Assembly: GCA_004352715.1 (NCBI GenBank)
Contig: SCFE01000079.1
Coordinates: forward strand, 461,393 to 525,392
DNA: 64,000 nucleotides
Source of the DNA: Hofstenia miamia
Lineage: Eukaryota > Xenacoelomorpha > Acoela
Direction of reading: 5' to 3'
Below are positions 59,083 to 64,000 of the stretch, piece by piece (positions within the stretch are counted from its first letter, which is position 1; each line of letters opens with the position of its first letter). The notes beneath the pieces are model-generated. The model was given only the letters and a program-made list of their open reading frames with translations, was not told the origin of the DNA and ran no database searches. A program made the translations under genes and the position numbers.

Positions 59083-59439
59083 TTGAAATTCCACTGAGTA
59101 CCCTCAATTTAATACAAAGGTGGGAAATTCAAAGCCGCTTTGCTTTTTTCTGGCCGCTAATTGACACATTTAAAATGCTTCGCCCAATATGCAATCTGGA
59201 CAACCTTTATTTTAATAATGCCCACTTCAACATCCCGTCTCTAATAAGCTAATCAGACTTTTGCATGCCTTGGTCGCAAAAATTCTCTATCCCAAAATAT
59301 ATATTAATAAATATATAAAACTAAAATGTTTAAGCATTTGTTTGGAATGTGGCTTTTGAATGAAGCTTGGCAGGAATGTTATGCGACAATGCTTTGACCT
59401 TTTTCACTAACATTAGATGGTATAAAGGCAACTATTAAT

Positions 59440-59965
59440 AAAGCTTGATTATTGAAGGTTGTCTATTTTCTATAAATGATTCTTTGTTATGCTCCCAAGT
59501 TCATTTAATGAATGTGGGCTTCTGAGGCTTATGTGGTCTTTTAACGTATTTCATTGATTAACAATTATCGGTATATCAGGGCTCTGAGATCAATAGTTTC
59601 GGATCAGGGCTTGTGCTTAAGATTATCCAAAATGTGGATGTCCACTAGGCTTTGTAACATGTTGCCGCATCTTGTTAAAAAAGCAATGACGACTTGTATA
59701 CAGTTTAGATAGTTCCTGGAAAGTATCCGCTGGAACCAGTAGAACTAACTATAATTTTATATTAGATCAACACGGAATGCTCACCAAACAACTGGACTGG
59801 TCGACTTAAGTGATCTTTGTGCAATGTAGAACTTTATCATATATTTTAGAAGTTTGCCACACATAAGTTGCACGTTGTTGACAAAGTGTAATCCTTAATT
59901 CATCCGAGAAAATCAACATTTTCCAATCTCAAGCAGACCACTCCAATTTAGTATGACAGAATGAA
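59440..59965 (-). pseudogene. Tc1/mariner-like transposase remnant
   Basis: On the minus strand, 59850-59950 encodes W-S-A-stop-DWKM followed by LIFSDELRITLCQQRATYVW. This is the block around the first catalytic Asp of Tc1-like transposases (family pattern 'W..W..VlFSDEs.f.l....r..VWR'). A shifted VWW-like/AFRVD text some 100 bases downstream fits the next conserved strand ('v.VWGa.'). Frequent stops and frameshifts show long decay. It is unrelated in state to the better preserved C-terminal piece at 4966-5247. Terminal repeats were not identified. Confidence 0.7.
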
Positions 59966-60356
59966 AGTCATTTTCGAGTATGAATTGGCCTTTATTTCGG
60001 AGTAGAAATTTTTTATTCAATCCATTGCTGGACAAACAACATTTGTTGATCTATTAGTTTAATTTGAGGTTATTGGAAAAACCTTTCTTATGGCTTTCTG
60101 AAAGATATTGGACTGTTAAATTTTGTTTTATCTTGGCCTTCTTTGTTTTTTTCGTAAAATATAGGTCAATGATCGCTTTGAAATATTGAGAATATCGCAT
60201 AGATGCAATTCCAGGATTTTAATCAACACCTACAGGACCGATTCTTCTGGAATTGCAATAAAAGACAGGTACCTTAACTATATTTAGCTGATTAAAATAT
60301 TAAACATATGTGTTATAGGGTTGTAAAGATAAATGTATATGTTAGAAGAAATTTGC
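59966..60356. other. AT-rich DNA, possibly 5' part of the Tc1-like remnant
   Basis: No recognisable motif is present. Its position upstream of the transposase block on the minus strand makes it the likely DNA-binding region of the same decayed element. Confidence 0.3.
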
Positions 60357-60525
60357 GAAATCAACAATCATGCATAAATGTCAACAAATATTCATAATTG
60401 TTGATTTCACAACAATTTTACCTAATTGTTCACTGATTACGACTATTATGCATACTTGTCACTAAACAACTAACAATTATGCATAATTGTTGAAAATATT
60501 AGCAACAAATATGCATAATTGTTGA
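60357..60525. repeat. Cluster of ATGCAT-centred palindromes
   Basis: The core caacaat(t)atgcataattgttg or close variants occurs five times in about 165 bases. The best is a perfect 20-bp palindrome at 60472-60491 (aacaattatgcataattgtt). A further 12-bp inverted pair, gaaatcaacaat/attgttgatttc, lies at 60357-60368 and 60397-60408. The cluster directly abuts the 126-bp array. It could be a transposon sub-terminal region, a protein-binding array or a cruciform-prone sequence. Confidence 0.75.
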
Positions 60526-60530
60526 CATAA

Positions 60531-60974
60531 TATTTATTATCTATCAATAACATCAAACCTCCAACTCCTCTATACAGACAGTGTGTGATTGGATTACTAT
60601 GTAAATTTATTCATCGTACTAAATTTGAACAAGTTAAAAGCAATATCAATACAACATATTTATTATCTATCAATAACATCAAACCTCCAACTCCTCTATA
60701 CAGACAGTGTGTGATTGGATTACTATGTAAATTTATTCATCGTACTAAATTTGAACAAGTTAAAAGCAATATCAATACAACATATTTATTATCTATCAAT
60801 AACATCAAACCTCCAACTCCTCTATACAGACAGTGTGTGATTGGATTACTATGTAAATTTATTCATCGTACTAAATTTGAACAAGTTAAAAGCAATATCA
60901 ATACAACATATTTATTATCTATCAATAACATCAAACCTCCAACTCCTCTATACAGACAGTGTGTGATTGGATTA
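60531..60974 (+). repeat. Perfect 126-bp tandem array, 3.5 copies
   Basis: Copies start at 60531, 60657, 60783 and 60909, the last stopping at 60974. I see no differences between copies. The unit length is a multiple of three, and one frame stays open throughout (see the next entry). Complete identity indicates very recent expansion, gene conversion, or assembly error. Confidence 0.95.
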
Positions 60975-61022
60975 TTCCCTAATAAACGTTGTTTTATAAA
61001 TGTTTGTGCTCAACCTGCTTAA
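60531..61022 (+). CDS. Open frame encoding 42-residue tandem repeats, unproven gene
   Basis: The frame is open from a TAA just before 60531 to a stop at 61020-61022. Each 126-bp unit encodes 42 residues, with segments VIGLLCKFIHRTKFEQV and SINNIKPPTPLYRQC. The last half-copy is followed by a unique tail (LFPNKRCFINVCAQPA). No ATG opens the frame, so it would have to be reached by splicing or be non-coding. Evidence for coding is the in-frame period, the absence of stops and the mixed composition; evidence against is the lack of start, splice signals or known homology. The peptide has two Cys per unit and no predicted signal or membrane segment. Confidence 0.3.
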   Translation, partial: YLLSINNIKPPTPLYRQCVIGLLCKFIHRTKFEQVKSNINTTYLLSINNIKPPTPLYRQCVIGLLCKFIHRTKFEQVKSNINTTYLLSINNIKPPTPLYRQCVIGLLCKFIHRTKFEQVKSNINTTYLLSINNIKPPTPLYRQCVIGLFPNKRCFINVCAQPA

Positions 61023-61344
61023 TAAACATAACCTTAGCATAGTTTGATGTTTTCAATTTTAAATTCACTTGTATTTTACTGGGACCAACTCACAATGCTC
61101 ATAGTTGCAAATGATTTTTTGATTTTTTGTAATGGAAAAATTTATCTATAATCATTGCCTTTTTCATATAGTTTGGATTTATTTCTTTAAAAAATGTAGT
61201 TAGGGGCTTGAACTAAAATTATTCTGGATATCTATATATAATCAAGTATTTTGTATATTAGCATAGATAATACACATTTTAAACAATTTTACCAAGCCTG
61301 TTAAGAAATATTGAAAGCCTTTTGTATGGACACTTCTTTTAGGT

Positions 61345-61575
61345 TACGCCCGGTCATGAAATGATCAAGATTTATGCTAAAACTAATTCTTGTGCCTGAA
61401 GTACTTGCAAATATGAATTTTTTCAATGAGAAATCCGATTTTTGTTAAAACATTCACATTCATTAAATACCTAGTGTTCAGATAATGAGAAGGTCTAATG
61501 AAGTTAGAACAACAGCTACTGTTACCCTGAAATAATTTTTTCTGAATAAAACTGTGTGAGTCTCATCCAGGTTCG
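61345..61575 (-). repeat. Dispersed repeat family, copy 2 (inverted)
   Basis: The reverse complement of this segment aligns with 10590-10815 over about 225 bases, including gtacttcaggc and cattatctgaacac blocks in order. On the far side, similarity may extend to about 61690 (taatttttaa). No terminal inverted repeat or target duplication was identified. Confidence 0.85.
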
Positions 61576-62735
61576 AAAATGAAAGAGGAGGCAATTTTCT
61601 ATCTAGTGGTTTTTTTCAGATTTTCGGTATCTACATTTTAGTTTTTGAGTTACAAGCGCTTAAAAATTATTTGGAAACCATAACAGATATTGAAAAAATT
61701 CCAGTAGACTTAGAGTAAATAACTGATTATGATCATTTGAACGTTGAATGCAGTTGATACCAAGAAGGAATAAATATCATTTATGTACACTTAATATAAA
61801 TCCTAATATAGATCTTTGGTAAATTTATGGTTAGTCATCCATTTTCATATATAGTTGTCATCAAGCTACACAAGATTTTCGAAGCTTTGCTCCAAATTTT
61901 GTAATTTCATAGACATAATAAAATTTTTAAACTTATATATTCGGTTTATTGAAATAAATGTCTTAGATACATTTAACTTTATTTAATCCAAACATTTTTA
62001 TTCTTTGATGGTTTTTTATAAATGTTTAACGTTAGGTAAAATCTAAAACATCGCAAAATATAGGATTGCCTCTTGTTATCATTACGAAGGAAAAAACATT
62101 ATTTTGTACAACTTTACATTATCAATATTTGTGTTGACTTTTTTTTACAGATTGAGCTTTAAAATACTAGTTGTACAAGGCATACTATATAAACGGCCGG
62201 GAAAACTATAAATTTGCCTCTCTATGAGGACGTCAGTTCAGTATGTGTATGCAAAAAACGATAACAAACTCAGGGAGTTCTGTTGATTGCTCATAGAGTA
62301 GAGTAAAAATTTTCAAAATCGAATCAAACTTGAATTACCTATGGCCTCTCAAAATGGAATACTCACAGAAAAATGCCAATTTTTGAAGTTTATTGTAACT
62401 GGTACATTCAATTTTGATTTACAAAAGATGTCACATAAAAATATTTAGGAATTGGTAAAATTGAATAAACTTTACGATTTTTATTAAAAAAGGGATTTTG
62501 TATATATTAAGAAAATTAATGTTTTATCCAATTTCACTAAAATCTCTTGGGTTATCTACTTAAAAATGGGTTGTCACCTATAACATTTAATGCGTTTCAA
62601 GACTATATTCAAATCAAGTTGATTACTTCATAACATTTAGCATTAAATGGCTTCACTCTATTTCTATCTAAAGACTTTGAAAGACGTTTTTACTCTCACA
62701 GGAAGTTCTAAACAAGGTGAGAAACGGGTCTCCCC
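61576..62735. other. AT-rich non-coding DNA
   Basis: No exon, RNA gene or repeat is recognised apart from the possible extension of the dispersed repeat at its left end. Confidence 0.4.
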
Positions 62736-62960
62736 AGGTTGTGGGACACCCTTACACCAGTCGGGTCGGGTCAGGGCTCATTTATAATCGATAGGGTAGA
62801 AAGCAACTACGGAATAATTTTGGATATTAAATAGTTGAATCTTTAACATTCATAAAGTCTTAATGGATATTAATAATAATGTTCACTGCCTAAATTTGCT
62901 TCACTCATACGAGTCACGGGTTAAATAGGTCAGTAATTCTTGCAGGTCACTCGGGTCGCG
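62736..62960. mobile_element. CGGGTC-rich transposon debris
   Basis: Two patches, 62758-62780 (cagtcgggtcgggtcagggc) and 62912-62965 (gagtcacggg, tcactcgggtcgcgggtaag), share the motif set of the MITE at 63085. This may be an older element or part of a larger one interrupted by AT-rich DNA. Confidence 0.4.
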
Positions 62961-63084
62961 GGTAAGTCTGTTTTTATATTCTGAAATAATCAGTTCAAAA
63001 ATTAGGCTAAATTATACAAAGGTGAAACAAGCCAAATTTAGATATTTTTATTTACACAAAGCTCTAACAATCAATCATGTCTGC

Positions 63085-63201
63085 CAGGGGTGTCAGCGAG
63101 TCATGCAGGTCACGGATCAGAAATGAACGGGTCACGGGTCAAGTTGCCCCCAGGTCGTGGAGGGTCACGGGTAAGGAACAAATGACCCGCTGACACTCCT
63201 G
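63085..63201. mobile_element. 117-bp hAT-like MITE
   Basis: Terminal inverted repeats of 20 bp with two mismatches: left caggggtgtcagcgagtcat, right complement caggagtgtcagcgggtcat. The interior is packed with cgggtca/ggtcacgg motifs. No clean 8-bp duplication borders it, although atcaatcatgt and atcaattatgt lie just outside each end, so the superfamily is inferred from the CAG ends and motif array. Confidence 0.75.
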
Positions 63202-63566
63202 GATCAATTATGTGTATTTGGTAACCTAATAATACTTATATAAGATCACTCGAAAATTTTTTAGAGAAGATGTACACGATGAATATGGAAGAGAGTGAAA
63301 GTTATAACGAAAGATTTAATAAAAGGCCGTTATTATCACTCTACTTACAATATATTTAACTCTCAGTTGCGATTACGATCCTCCACTTCTACAACATTTG
63401 AATTTTATGCGTGACTGGTACATTTGCGATTAGGATTTATACAGATAATTGGGCATAAGAAGAATAGAAATGCTTTTAAAACATCGGATGCATTATTGAA
63501 AAACGGTTGGGACAAATGTTCTCAATAGCACGGCAGTACATTTACTAATAGGTGTTTGAAGTGTTT
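63202..63566. other. AT-rich non-coding DNA
   Basis: No features are supported. Confidence 0.4.
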
Positions 63567-64000
63567 ATACCGAAGTGGTTTGAAAATATCGAAAAAACGA
63601 GTGTTTTCTAATGAATGCAATGGACAGTTTGGGTTTGAAGAGGCAATTAAGACTTTTCATTTTTATCTATTTTGATTCTCGCTACAAATGCATACAATAA
63701 GGGATTAATAATAGAATAATTATTTCGAAGTCCAAATTATAATGATCTCATTAGTTTGCATTAAATGTATAAATTAAATTGATTATATTATTCTTTCAAA
63801 TATTTTACTAAATAGAGACAATACACGCTATAATTTTACACTTAATTAGTTATCAAAATAAGATACCGAAGTGGTTTGAAAATATCGAAAAAACGAGTGT
63901 TTTCTAATGAATGCAATGGACAGTTTGGGTTTGAAGAGGCAATTAAGACTTTTCATTTTTATCTATTTTGATTCTCGCTACAAATGCATACAATAAGGGA
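63567..64000. repeat. 296-bp period tandem repeat, truncated by the window edge
   Basis: The sequence starting ataccgaagtggtttgaaaa at 63567 recurs at 63863 and matches to the last base of the window, 138 bases without visible difference. The period is 296 bp. Whether more copies follow is unknown. It could be a satellite unit, a recent tandem duplication or a pair of short direct repeats around an insertion. Confidence 0.85.

Overview
This window is AT-rich animal (metazoan) nuclear DNA from a draft assembly. Prokaryotic features are absent: there are no operons, no ribosome binding sites and no long bacterial ORFs. Instead there are short phase-tagged exons with GT/AG borders, decayed LINEs, Tc1/mariner relatives, many short TIR elements (MITEs) and dozens of TA microsatellites. 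Fourteen runs of N interrupt it, and most abut a TA microsatellite. An invertebrate is likely (DUF4817-type mariner relative, CR1/L2-like LINEs, very high A+T), but the sequence does not identify the species.

Host genes: almost all of the window is intronic or intergenic. The best host-gene candidates are two minus-strand exons. 48899-49130 is a first exon with a transmembrane helix and a G-P-F-x-x-C version of the claudin/PMP22 GLWxxC motif. 9611-9751 has a TM2/short basic loop/TM3 pattern and symmetric phase-1 borders. Their phases fit, so they may belong to one tetraspan gene whose introns fill much of the window. A 72-nt minus exon with a BED-finger-like start lies at 45721-45792. Candidate plus-strand exons at 13413-13568, 21737-21902 and 41909-42024 are weaker.

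Mobile DNA, left to right: Tc1-like transposase 3' end (4813-5247) inserted in a TA repeat; dispersed repeat copy (10590-10815); 89-bp hAT-type MITE with a perfect 8-bp target duplication (12975-13063); LINE 3' ORF fragment (14086-14502, minus); CR1/L2-like LINE tail (25112-25440); hAT MITE with GCTCG motifs (28072-28411); LINE reverse transcriptase fragment (32476-32970); two sister hAT MITEs (35427-35645 and 36253-36493) with two older relatives (about 52640-52846 and 54730-54876); piggyBac-type MITE (37037-37267); a 27-bp-TIR element (40489-40699); DUF4817 mariner-like pseudogene (42215-42658); Harbinger-type MITE (56070-56374); Tc1-like remnant (59440-59965); inverted second copy of the dispersed repeat (61345-61575); CGGGTC-rich MITE (63085-63201).

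Tandem DNA and assembly: a perfect 126-bp array (60531-60974) is open in one frame as 42-residue repeats and sits beside a cluster of ATGCAT-centred palindromes. A 296-bp period repeat starts at 63567 and runs off the right edge. Four gaps (near 18412, 22071, 34797 and 44911) are bracketed by identical copies of the same sequence, which points to unmerged contig ends rather than real duplications. I found no convincing new enzymatic or defence system. The most interesting items are the in-frame array with its palindromes, the tetraspan exon pair and the set of structurally complete MITEs.
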